From Phycisphaerales bacterium (lineage in GTDB: Bacteria; Planctomycetota; Phycisphaerae; Phycisphaerales; SM1A02): a stretch of DNA of 5,112 nt. The stretch is from contig SLJD01000286.1 in the NCBI GenBank assembly GCA_007135295.1, positions 1 to 5,112 of the forward strand. Direction: 5' to 3'. Position numbers and translations under genes: made by a program. The notes under the pieces are model-generated. The model was not told where the DNA came from, did not search any database, and worked only from the letters and a program-made list of their open reading frames with translations. Numbering within the stretch: the stretch's first letter is position 1; each line of letters starts with the position of its first letter. Positions 1 to 5,112 of this stretch are shown in pieces.

Positions 1-232
1 CCATCAGGATGCTGTTGACAATCATCCTATCAGAGCAGGTTTCTTCAACCAGTTCTGGATGCTTCCTCAACAGTTGAAACGTTTGATCTGCATCACACGC
101 CGCCACCGCCCGGGCAAGGTGTGAAAAAGGAGATAGCCAGACACTGTAGATCCCGGTTGCCATCATGCCTGTAACCATTACGGCAACAGCAGCCCCGATC
201 CAATGTGCATATCTGCGCACCACCAGCATCAT
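1..232 (-). CDS. Membrane-anchored protein, N-terminal part only; possible ankyrin-repeat start
   Basis: This reading frame opens at 232 and stays open to the left edge, giving 77 codons of a protein whose remainder is outside the window. It starts with two consecutive Met codons (230-232 and 227-229). An AAGGA motif at 243-247 lies 10 bases before the first. Arg6-Arg7 precede one hydrophobic segment at about residues 12-32, so an uncleaved signal anchor with an outward-facing C-terminus is likely. After it, residues 39-63 read HLARAVAACDADQTFQLLRK and then HPELV. This resembles a helix pair of an ankyrin repeat, where a run such as LL..HP.LV is common. One partial unit cannot prove the family, and other alpha-helical repeats would also fit. 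The gene lies downstream of the beta-helix gene on the same strand and is less GC-rich than its neighbours. I am fairly sure it is coding, but much less sure of the family. Confidence 0.68.
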   Translation of the reverse strand, partial: MMLVVRRYAHWIGAAVAVMVTGMMATGIYSVWLSPFSHLARAVAACDADQTFQLLRKHPELVEETCSDRMIVNSILM

Positions 233-235
233 GAT

Positions 236-416
236 CTATCTTTCCTTTGCTGCTGCTCTTGCGGCGACTTCGGAGAAACTTGGCCCCACAGCCTCTGAGC
301 ATGCGCTCATGCACTTCCGCAACATACTGATCCAACGTCATCGTCGCCCAAGCCTTATGTTCACACGCGATCCACTCCTCGCCTTCATCGACAACTCGTG
401 CATCGTCGTACCGTCG
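236..416 (-). pseudogene. Possible remnant of a small gene, interrupted by a frame change
   Basis: Two protein-like stretches follow each other in different frames of the minus strand. From 416 down to about 303 one frame reads RRYDDARVVDEGEEWIACEH and then KAWATMTLDQYVAEVHER, an ordinary acidic, aromatic-containing composition with no stop. After that this frame turns into an Arg/Ser/Lys-rich string typical of out-of-frame reading. A second frame, 310 down to 236, reads SEAVGPSFSEVAARAAAKER and then stops at TAG, two codons before the next gene's first Met. A single frame change near 303-310 would join them into a protein tail of about 60 residues. No plausible start codon precedes the first stretch before it enters the beta-helix gene's end, so the 5' part would also be lost. 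It could be a decayed gene, an assembly indel, or chance. I do not recognise a family. Confidence 0.27.
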
Positions 417-432
417 CGGCGGCGGACCGCGG

Positions 433-2385
433 TCAGTTCGTCCATTCGCTGAGCAGGATGCCGAGGTCCGCTCCGCTGACGTTGCAATCGCCGGTCAGGT
501 CCGCCGGGCAGGCATTGCAGTCGCTGCACGGCCCCCACTGGCTGAGCAGAATCCCGAGGTCCGCCCCCCCAACCACGCCGTCACCGGTCAGATCCGCCTG
601 GAGCCCGCCGTACTGGTGCGAGCCGTAGCTGCCGTCGTACGGGTTGCCGTTGATGCCGACTTCAACCGCGATTTCAAGGATCGTCTTGAGCGACCAGAGC
701 GGCCCGGCCGGAGCAAGCCGCAGGTCCGTTTCGCCGGTCATGTCCGCGAACGGATCGTCGTCGAGCCAGACCGCATGCGGGTCGACGAGGTCCATCCAAC
801 TGTCAGGATCAGCCCATGACGAGTCGAACGCCATCTCATCAACGTTCAGATACGCGCAGTGTTCGACATCGAACTGCTCGGGGGCGGCGCCGGGGCCGCG
901 AACGAAATACGTCAGCCCCTGCTCCTCGGCGAAAGCGAAGATGCTGCCGCGGGCACTGAACGTCGCATCATTGCGCATGTGAATGATGCGGCGGGAGACT
1001 TCGTCGCCCCGCGCGAGGATCGACGTGTTCAGGCAGTGCCATTGCGGCGAGTTGTCCGTCGAGCCGACGAACACCGAGTCTCCCCCGCCGACGTCCGCGA
1101 CGATGTCGCACGCTTCGAAGAGCGTCGGCGCCGTGCCGTACGCCTGAATCGTTCCCGGATTGAGTGAACTGCGGATGTACGCAACGTTGCCCGCCCCGCC
1201 GGTGCGCGCGACGCTGTGCGATTCGCATTCGACGAATCGGCTGTGATACGTTCCGCCGTCCCACGGATCGCCCGGCGCGAGATCGGTTGGCACGGAGAAG
1301 TCGCGGATGTTGCCCTCGCCGTACCCGATCGCCACGCAGCGCTTGTGCAGCATGTTCGCGGTCGAGCCGAAAAACCCCGTGTGCGCGAAGAAGCCGGTCA
1401 TGCTCCCCGGCTCGATCTGCTCGCCGTGAACATCGAGACGGGTGTACAAGTGGGCCGTGCAGTCGATGACTTCGCCGCCGTCGAGCGTGCCGCTTCCGAC
1501 GTAATACACGAAATTCGTCGCGCCGGATGCGCCGTCGCGCGTGTTGCCCCACGATTCGCAATTGATCGTGGTGTTGTTGACGTTCGTCGAGTTGCCGACC
1601 CAGCCGATGGCGTGCTTGCCGGTGTCTTTGCAGATGACGTTCGCGACGGTGCTGTCGGAGACGTCAGACATATAAATACCGTATCCGAACGGAGCGATCC
1701 AGAGATACGTGTGCAGCCCGTCGATGAGGTGACCGCTGCCCCCGCTGATGCGCAGCGCATTGTGCCCCGCCCCGTCCGAGCCGTCGCACCACGTGTAATC
1801 GGTCGGCTCGTCAGTCAGGCCGGCGGTGTTCAACAGCAGATCGCCGCTCTGCTCGTCGTAATAGAAGTGCGCCGGCTCGGCGGCGACGTCATCGGCGCTC
1901 TCCGCCGGCCGCAGGTGTCCGTAATGCCGCCCGTCGTCGAGGACGTTCTCATCCCACCGCCACGTCACGGAGGAGACAGCGAGTCCCGGGTCGAGTTCGA
2001 CGACGTGGACATCGCCCTCGACGTGCTGCCATGATTCGATCGGCACATCGCCGCGCAGCACCGCCTGCGGCCGGCCGCCCCATTGCTTGATCGTCACGCC
2101 GTCGACGCCGGAAATCGCGATTGGCTGGTTGTGGAACGTGCCGGCCACGCGAACCGTGTCACCAGATTCAATAACGCCGGGCAGGTCGGTCATGGCGTTG
2201 AGAGGCGACTCGGCCGAGCCGTCCCCCCCGTCAGGCGATGTCGCGTCGATGTGAATCACGTTCCTGCTGCCACGGGCGGCGTTCGGATCGCCCGGACCGG
2301 AACCGGTTCGCTCCGCTTGGGCGACACCCGCCGCGACCAGCACGGCGAGCAGGACGCCGGTTCCGCAGTATGACAAGCCGTTCAT
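433..2385 (-). CDS. Secreted parallel beta-helix protein with C-terminal dockerin-like (GC-type) repeat pair
   Basis: The product is 650 residues. I chose the Met at 2383-2385 because GGAAGG lies five bases upstream and a signal peptide begins directly: hydrophobic residues 10-22, then Ala-Gln-Ala as a likely cleavage site after residue 24. Residues 43-115 (HIDATSPDGGDGSAESP and GDTVRVAGTF onward) look like the first turns of a right-handed beta-helix of the pectate-lyase-like type, where short beta-strand rungs stack. The pattern resumes at about 208-480, with repeated strand motifs such as LRISGGSGHLIDGL, STVANVICKDT and VNNTTINCESWG. Residues 597-650 form two dockerin-like calcium loops 31 residues apart (ADLTGDGVVGGADLGILLSQW and its second copy). 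Such tails occur on exported Planctomycetota proteins and probably serve anchoring or protein-protein contact. A polysaccharide-lyase or surface-attachment role is plausible, but I see no certain catalytic residues. It forms its own unit after a long intergenic gap. Confidence 0.92.
   Translation of the reverse strand: MNGLSYCGTGVLLAVLVAAGVAQAERTGSGPGDPNAARGSRNVIHIDATSPDGGDGSAESPLNAMTDLPGVIESGDTVRVAGTFHNQPIAISGVDGVTIKQWGGRPQAVLRGDVPIESWQHVEGDVHVVELDPGLAVSSVTWRWDENVLDDGRHYGHLRPAESADDVAAEPAHFYYDEQSGDLLLNTAGLTDEPTDYTWCDGSDGAGHNALRISGGSGHLIDGLHTYLWIAPFGYGIYMSDVSDSTVANVICKDTGKHAIGWVGNSTNVNNTTINCESWGNTRDGASGATNFVYYVGSGTLDGGEVIDCTAHLYTRLDVHGEQIEPGSMTGFFAHTGFFGSTANMLHKRCVAIGYGEGNIRDFSVPTDLAPGDPWDGGTYHSRFVECESHSVARTGGAGNVAYIRSSLNPGTIQAYGTAPTLFEACDIVADVGGGDSVFVGSTDNSPQWHCLNTSILARGDEVSRRIIHMRNDATFSARGSIFAFAEEQGLTYFVRGPGAAPEQFDVEHCAYLNVDEMAFDSSWADPDSWMDLVDPHAVWLDDDPFADMTGETDLRLAPAGPLWSLKTILEIAVEVGINGNPYDGSYGSHQYGGLQADLTGDGVVGGADLGILLSQWGPCSDCNACPADLTGDCNVSGADLGILLSEWTN
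448..603 (-). repeat. Duplicated segment coding for the two dockerin-like calcium loops
   Basis: Two related stretches start at 448 and 541, exactly 93 bases (31 codons) apart. Both begin gctgagca and carry matching cgaggtccgc and ccggtcag blocks. They code for residues 597-617 and 628-648 of the beta-helix protein. Loop one is D-L-T-G-D-G with Asp12 (DGVVGGAD), loop two D-L-T-G-D-C with Asp12 (DCNVSGAD), so the usual Gly at loop position 6 is Cys in the second. The linker has Cys620, Cys623 and Cys626, and with Cys634 could make two disulfides. This is a protein-level domain duplication, not a mobile repeat. Confidence 0.88.
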
Positions 2386-2390
2386 GCAGA

Positions 2391-2398
2391 CCTTCCTT
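2391..2398 (-). promoter_or_regulatory. Ribosome binding site of the beta-helix gene
   Basis: Read on the minus strand this is AAGGAAGG, ending five bases before the ATG at 2383-2385. It is the best Shine-Dalgarno match near this gene and is what decides the start. The upstream in-frame Met codons at 2445, 2481 and 2514 lack a comparable site. Confidence 0.72.
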
Positions 2399-2430
2399 CT
2401 TTCTCTTCTCGCTCTTCTCTCTCTTCTCTC
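2391..2430 (-). repeat. Purine-only leader tract (GA-rich, minus strand)
   Basis: On the minus strand 39 of these 40 bases are A or G; the one exception is the C opposite G2411. It consists of irregular GAGAAGA-like units and ends in the ribosome binding site of the beta-helix gene. Such a tract should be unstructured in mRNA and may aid ribosome loading; as duplex DNA, mirror-like homopurine runs can form triplexes. It is also a natural slippage site. The functional reading is inference. Confidence 0.7.
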
Positions 2431-2463
2431 ATCGGGTTCCCGCATCCGGCTGACGGCCGCTGG

Positions 2464-2515
2464 TTTATGAACACGGTTCATGAACAAGGTGCTGGCTTGG
2501 GTTCTCCGGTTCATG
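2464..2515. repeat. Palindrome gttcatgaac and repeated cggttcatg upstream of the beta-helix gene
   Basis: A perfect 10-base palindrome, gttcatgaac, occupies 2476-2485. The 9-mer cggttcatg occurs at 2474-2482 and again at 2507-2515, 33 bases apart (about three helical turns). A partial copy, tttatgaac, sits at 2464-2472. The cluster begins about 80 bases before the beta-helix start, where an operator could lie. The same palindrome also occurs inside the fliD coding sequence at 4869-4878, so chance is a real alternative. Confidence 0.3.
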
Positions 2516-2893
2516 GATTCATGGGACCGTCCACCGATCCGCGTCCCGGCGGGCGCTTTCCCACAGTATGCGCTATGGAACCGGCCGCGTCCGGAGAAAT
2601 TCCTGAAAGATATCCCGGATCCGCCGAGGCCGGCACAGCGCGGTTATCGGCCGTTCCCGATGTCACGGCCGGCGGACCGTTCTGCGGCCGTGTGCCGAAG
2701 GCGCCATGATCACGAACGCCGCATGAACATGAAAAAAGACGGCCGAGCGATCCTGTGGGGAAAGGCCCGCTCAACCGTCAAAGTGGTGGACGAATCTGGT
2801 GAACCGGTCTCCCTGCTATATGGCCGGGCCGGAGCGGGGATGCAGGTTGGCTCAACTTTTTTCGTCCTTTTCGAAGCCTCGGGAATAAGGGCC

Positions 2894-2967
2894 AAAAAGA
2901 AAAAAGCCCCACGCGACGGTACGGGGGGAGGGGACACATCGGGGTTCGTCGCGATGTCGGGGCTTTT
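2894..2967 (-). terminator. Intrinsic terminator of the fliD-fliS unit
   Basis: The arms aaaagcccc (2902-2910) and ggggctttt (2959-2967) pair over 9 bases. An inner stem, cgcgacg (2912-2918) with cgtcgcg (2947-2953), adds 7 more, broken by a bulge of one base against five. The loop is 28 bases. On the minus strand the stem leads into T6-C-T5 (complement of 2894-2905), a strong uridine tail. It begins 44 bases past the fliS stop. On the plus strand the tail is only four T, so any activity that way would be weaker; no plus-strand gene was found to need it. Confidence 0.85.
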
Positions 2968-2976
2968 CTACGGGGG

Positions 2977-3002
2977 CTGTTCCGGGGGGACTGTTCCGGG
3001 GG
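2977..3002. repeat. Short direct repeat between fliS and its terminator
   Basis: The 12-mer ctgttccggggg occurs at 2977-2988 and 2991-3002, a period of 14 bases. It lies in the untranslated tail of the fliS transcript. It is probably a local duplication; no function is evident. Confidence 0.6.
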
Positions 3003-3011
3003 CGTTCTCGT

Positions 3012-3563
3012 TCAGCCCTGCAGACTGACGCTTCCGCCGACGAGGTGGCCGGCATCCTGGCGAGACGGCTGCGGGGACTGGCTGTTCGAACCGTTGTTCG
3101 ATCCATTGGTCCCCCCGTTGGCCGGGGCGCCGATTGCCGGGCTGGTGTTCGGCACCTGGTCCACCGAGCCGGCCGAGGCGTTCTCCTCCACGAGTCGATC
3201 GAGCACCATCTGCCACGTCTCCCGCTCGTACCGGAGCAGTTCGATGACCTCATCGACCATTCCCGGCTCGCGTTCGGTCGTGGCATTGACGAGGCGGGTG
3301 TACATGAAGGTGTACAGGGCCGCGAGGTTCTTGCAGATTTCCGGCTGCTGGGACGGCTGGAGCGTGTTGAGCAACTCCATGACGATGTCCTGGCAGCGCG
3401 TGATGCCGTTGTACGCCTGCTCGTAATCGCGCTCTGCAAGGCCGGCCCGGCCCTGCTCCGCAAACTTGATCGCGCCGTCGAAGAGCATCAGCCGAAGTTC
3501 CGCCGGGTTGGCGGTCATGACCTTCGTGCGGAGATAAGCGTTCTGTTGCGGGCTGGCATTCAT
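3012..3563 (-). CDS. fliS: Flagellar export chaperone FliS, with long low-complexity tail
   Basis: FliS binds the C-terminal part of newly made flagellin in the cytoplasm, stops it polymerising early and hands it to the flagellar export gate. The 183-residue product starts with the family's most conserved stretch: NAYLRTKVMTANPAELRLML followed by FDGAIKFAEQ, including Tyr10 and the L..LFDG core. Residues 1-130 follow the usual helical bundle, with helices near 43-64 (YEQAYNGITRCQDIVMELLN) and 100-126 (MVDEVIELLRYERETWQMVL). From about 128 on, the tail is rich in Asn, Gly, Ser, Gln and Pro and likely disordered. It makes the protein longer than FliS of E. coli (136 residues). The Met at 3561-3563 is chosen because it begins the family alignment; GAGAG seven bases upstream (3571-3575) is a weak ribosome binding site. 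It follows fliD by 64 bases and is probably co-transcribed with it. Confidence 0.94.
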   Translation of the reverse strand: MNASPQQNAYLRTKVMTANPAELRLMLFDGAIKFAEQGRAGLAERDYEQAYNGITRCQDIVMELLNTLQPSQQPEICKNLAALYTFMYTRLVNATTEREPGMVDEVIELLRYERETWQMVLDRLVEENASAGSVDQVPNTSPAIGAPANGGTNGSNNGSNSQSPQPSRQDAGHLVGGSVSLQG

Positions 3564-3627
3564 GTCAGGACTCTCATCGGCACGTCAGCGGGGCGACATC
3601 GGCGTTCTCTGGACAATTTTTGAGAAA

Positions 3628-5112
3628 TTACAGGCCCGCCGCGCTCAGATTGCTCTGCATCGACATCAGCGACTGGCTCTGGTTGGACAATTTTGCCAGC
3701 GCCGTCTCCATGGCGGTGAATTCCCGTTCGAGGCGTTCGCGGCGACGTTCCAGCCGCTCGTTGAACCGCTCCATCCGGTCCTCGATGCCGTCGATCTGCC
3801 GCTCGAAGTGCTGATCCGCCCGGGCCATCGTCCCGTCGAAACTGTCCGTCATCCGCTCGAGCATCTGCTCGAACTGAGCCGCGATCCCGAGCTGCGTGTA
3901 TTCCGTGTCATCGGACGCGGGTGACTGCACCGTCACGCCGGGCATGATCTCCTGCGGGTCGGCCTGGACGGACTCCTTCGCCGCGAGAAGTTCCCGAACG
4001 CCATCGGGGTTCTCCTGGTACACCTCGTCGAACTGCTCGCGGTCGAACTCAAGCCGACCCTCGGACCCGACCCGGATGCCGATGTCAAACAGATACTGCA
4101 GGTCGCCGTCGAGGCCCGCCGCGCCGGACTGCACCGTCCGGAACAGGGAGGCCCGCACCTGCGAGGTCGTCGCGTTGCCGAGCAGCGGCCCGCGCTCTTC
4201 CTCCTCGACATCGAAAAAGTCGTACCCGTCGATCGTCTCGATCACGGCGTTGAATTCCTTGACGAACTGCTCGACCTTGTCGCCGACCGCCTTCGTGTCG
4301 CGATCGACGTCGACGGTCACGACCTCATCGCTCGACGCGTTGAGATCGAGCGTCAGCCCTTCGATTGCGCTGGAGATCTGATTGCTTGAACTGCTGATCA
4401 GCACGCCGGTGGCCGGATCGTCCGATCCGTAGAAAACCTTGGCGTCCTGCGGCTTGTTGAGTGTGGTGAACCCGAAGTCGAAGTCACCGGCGTCGATGAC
4501 CATCTCCCCGTCCTTACCTTCGAGCTTCGAGCTGAACGTCAGACGGATCGGCGCCGAGCCGGACCCGGCGTCGAGGACCGACACATTGACGGGAATGTTC
4601 GCATTGTTGATCGCACTGACGACGTCGTTGATACTGTCGCTTTCATCGAACTCGAAGCGATGCTCGTACGATCCGTCGATCGATGCGCCTTCCGAATCCG
4701 CCTCGCCGAGGATCCGCAGGTCCCGCGCCGTCGTGCCGCTGACGTTTTCGACGCGGATGTATCCCTCGCCGGTGTCATTGACCAACTCAATACCGTCGCC
4801 GTCGTCGTTGATCCGGGCGGTCACATCGACATCGAATGAGTTCATTCGACTGTTGATCTGCTGCAGCAGTTCATGAACATTCGAGATGTGGTCGGAGATG
4901 TTGACCTCGACCGAGTTCCCCCCGCCGTCGTACACGCGGAACCGGCCGGTACCGACACCCCGGCCCCAGTTCAGTTCATCGAGCGATGTCGCCTCGGAGA
5001 CGTACTGGTGCTGGAGACTGCTGCCGGCAAGGACGTCCTCATCCGTTTCGCCGGCGAGGTTCAGCGCATCCGCAAGGTCGCCGCTGACCTGCATCGTGCC
5101 GCCCCCGCCGGA
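3628..5112 (-). CDS. fliD: Flagellar filament cap protein FliD, C-terminal part (5' end outside window)
   Basis: FliD forms the cap at the filament tip and helps exported flagellin fold into place. The frame is open to the right edge, so the 494 visible residues lack the true start; the Met at 5092-5094 is internal. Numbering from that Met, residues 46-82 and 143-177 each look like a flagellin hook IN motif (GTGRFRVYDGGGNSVEVNI and YEHRFEFDESDSINDVVSAI). The residues before them resemble the end of an earlier one. Residues 231-380 match the FliD C-terminal domain, with SSSSNQISSAIEGLTLDL, the RGPLLGNATTSQVR signature and DIGIRVGSEGRLEFD. Residues 404-480 form the long helical or coiled-coil tail (ERQIDGIEDRMERFNERLER). 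The visible part alone is longer than the whole E. coli FliD (468 residues), so this is an enlarged version. It ends with TAA 64 bases before fliS; its promoter is not in view. Confidence 0.95.
   Translation of the reverse strand, partial: SGGGGTMQVSGDLADALNLAGETDEDVLAGSSLQHQYVSEATSLDELNWGRGVGTGRFRVYDGGGNSVEVNISDHISNVHELLQQINSRMNSFDVDVTARINDDGDGIELVNDTGEGYIRVENVSGTTARDLRILGEADSEGASIDGSYEHRFEFDESDSINDVVSAINNANIPVNVSVLDAGSGSAPIRLTFSSKLEGKDGEMVIDAGDFDFGFTTLNKPQDAKVFYGSDDPATGVLISSSSNQISSAIEGLTLDLNASSDEVVTVDVDRDTKAVGDKVEQFVKEFNAVIETIDGYDFFDVEEEERGPLLGNATTSQVRASLFRTVQSGAAGLDGDLQYLFDIGIRVGSEGRLEFDREQFDEVYQENPDGVRELLAAKESVQADPQEIMPGVTVQSPASDDTEYTQLGIAAQFEQMLERMTDSFDGTMARADQHFERQIDGIEDRMERFNERLERRRERLEREFTAMETALAKLSNQSQSLMSMQSNLSAAGL

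Larger units (their letters stand above)
2386..3011. other. Intergenic region without a convincing gene
   Basis: These 626 bases separate the fliS stop from the beta-helix start. They contain the purine leader (2391-2430), a palindrome and short repeat near 2464-2515, the fliS terminator (2894-2967) and a 12-base direct repeat (2977-3002). Open frames exist on both strands, but their products are rich in Pro, Arg and Gly without domain-like order, lack ribosome binding sites, and one runs straight through the terminator. A promoter for the beta-helix gene should lie between about 2430 and 2890. I looked for -35/-10 pairs on the minus strand and found none good enough to mark. Confidence 0.72.

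Noticed and set aside
93..341. Minus-strand 82-codon frame starting MTLDQYVAEV
   Set aside because: Only its first part looks like protein. The rest is Arg/Ser/Cys/Gly-rich and overlaps the better-supported membrane-protein frame, so it is treated as part of the possible remnant instead.
425..434. Perfect palindrome gaccgcggtc overlapping the beta-helix stop codon
   Set aside because: It has no loop and no following T-run, so it is not a terminator. A 10-base GC palindrome is expected by chance in such sequence.
165..452. Plus-strand 95-codon frame at the left edge
   Set aside because: It overlaps the minus-strand membrane-protein start and the end of the beta-helix gene, and has no ribosome binding site or recognisable motif.
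1216..2034. Long plus-strand open frame of 272 codons opposite the beta-helix gene
   Set aside because: It lies wholly antisense to a gene with signal peptide and dockerin domain. Its product is an Arg/Ala/Val/Asp-rich string without domain order, as expected from the complement of GC-rich codons.
2364..2385. Possible lipoprotein signal at Cys7 of the beta-helix protein
   Set aside because: The Cys precedes the hydrophobic core rather than following it, so it cannot be a lipobox; Ala-Gln-Ala at residues 22-24 fits ordinary signal peptidase I cleavage.
2480..3028. Plus-strand open frame of 182 codons in the intergenic region
   Set aside because: It runs through the fliS terminator hairpin and into the fliS coding end, has no ribosome binding site, and its composition is not domain-like.
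3045..3623. Plus-strand open frame opposite fliS
   Set aside because: It is a complement shadow of fliS, whose own frame has clear family motifs.

Overview
This window most likely comes from a Planctomycetota bacterium, probably of the Phycisphaerae. The main evidence is a secreted parallel beta-helix protein ending in a duplicated, cysteine-containing dockerin-like module of the kind common in that group. A large FliD and a FliS with a long tail fit a flagellated member. The assignment is inferred from protein features alone. All supported genes lie on the minus strand, so they read from the right edge of the window to the left.

Right third (3012-5112): the 3' part of fliD (flagellar filament cap, cut by the window edge) is followed after 64 bases by complete fliS (flagellin export chaperone). 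A strong intrinsic terminator at 2894-2967, 44 bases past the fliS stop, closes this fliD-fliS unit. FliD caps the growing filament while FliS keeps flagellin unpolymerised until export, so the pair serves late flagellar assembly.

Middle (2386-3011): about 626 bases without a convincing gene. They hold the fliS terminator, a short direct repeat, a small palindrome and an almost pure purine leader (minus strand) that supplies the ribosome binding site of the next gene.

Left-centre (433-2385): a 650-residue exported protein with a signal peptide, a probable right-handed beta-helix body and a C-terminal dockerin-like repeat pair. It looks like a cell-surface or secreted carbohydrate-associated protein, but its substrate cannot be read from the sequence.

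Left edge (1-432): less GC-rich than the rest. It holds the start of a membrane-anchored protein that runs off the window and may begin an ankyrin-like domain. Between it and the beta-helix gene are two protein-like open segments in different frames, which could be a decayed small gene.

No mobile element, CRISPR array, tRNA, rRNA or recognisable defence system was seen. I did not find a clear new system. The points most worth a second look are the Cys-bearing dockerin module, the possible gene remnant at 236-416 and the arginine-rich alternative N-terminus encoded by the purine leader.
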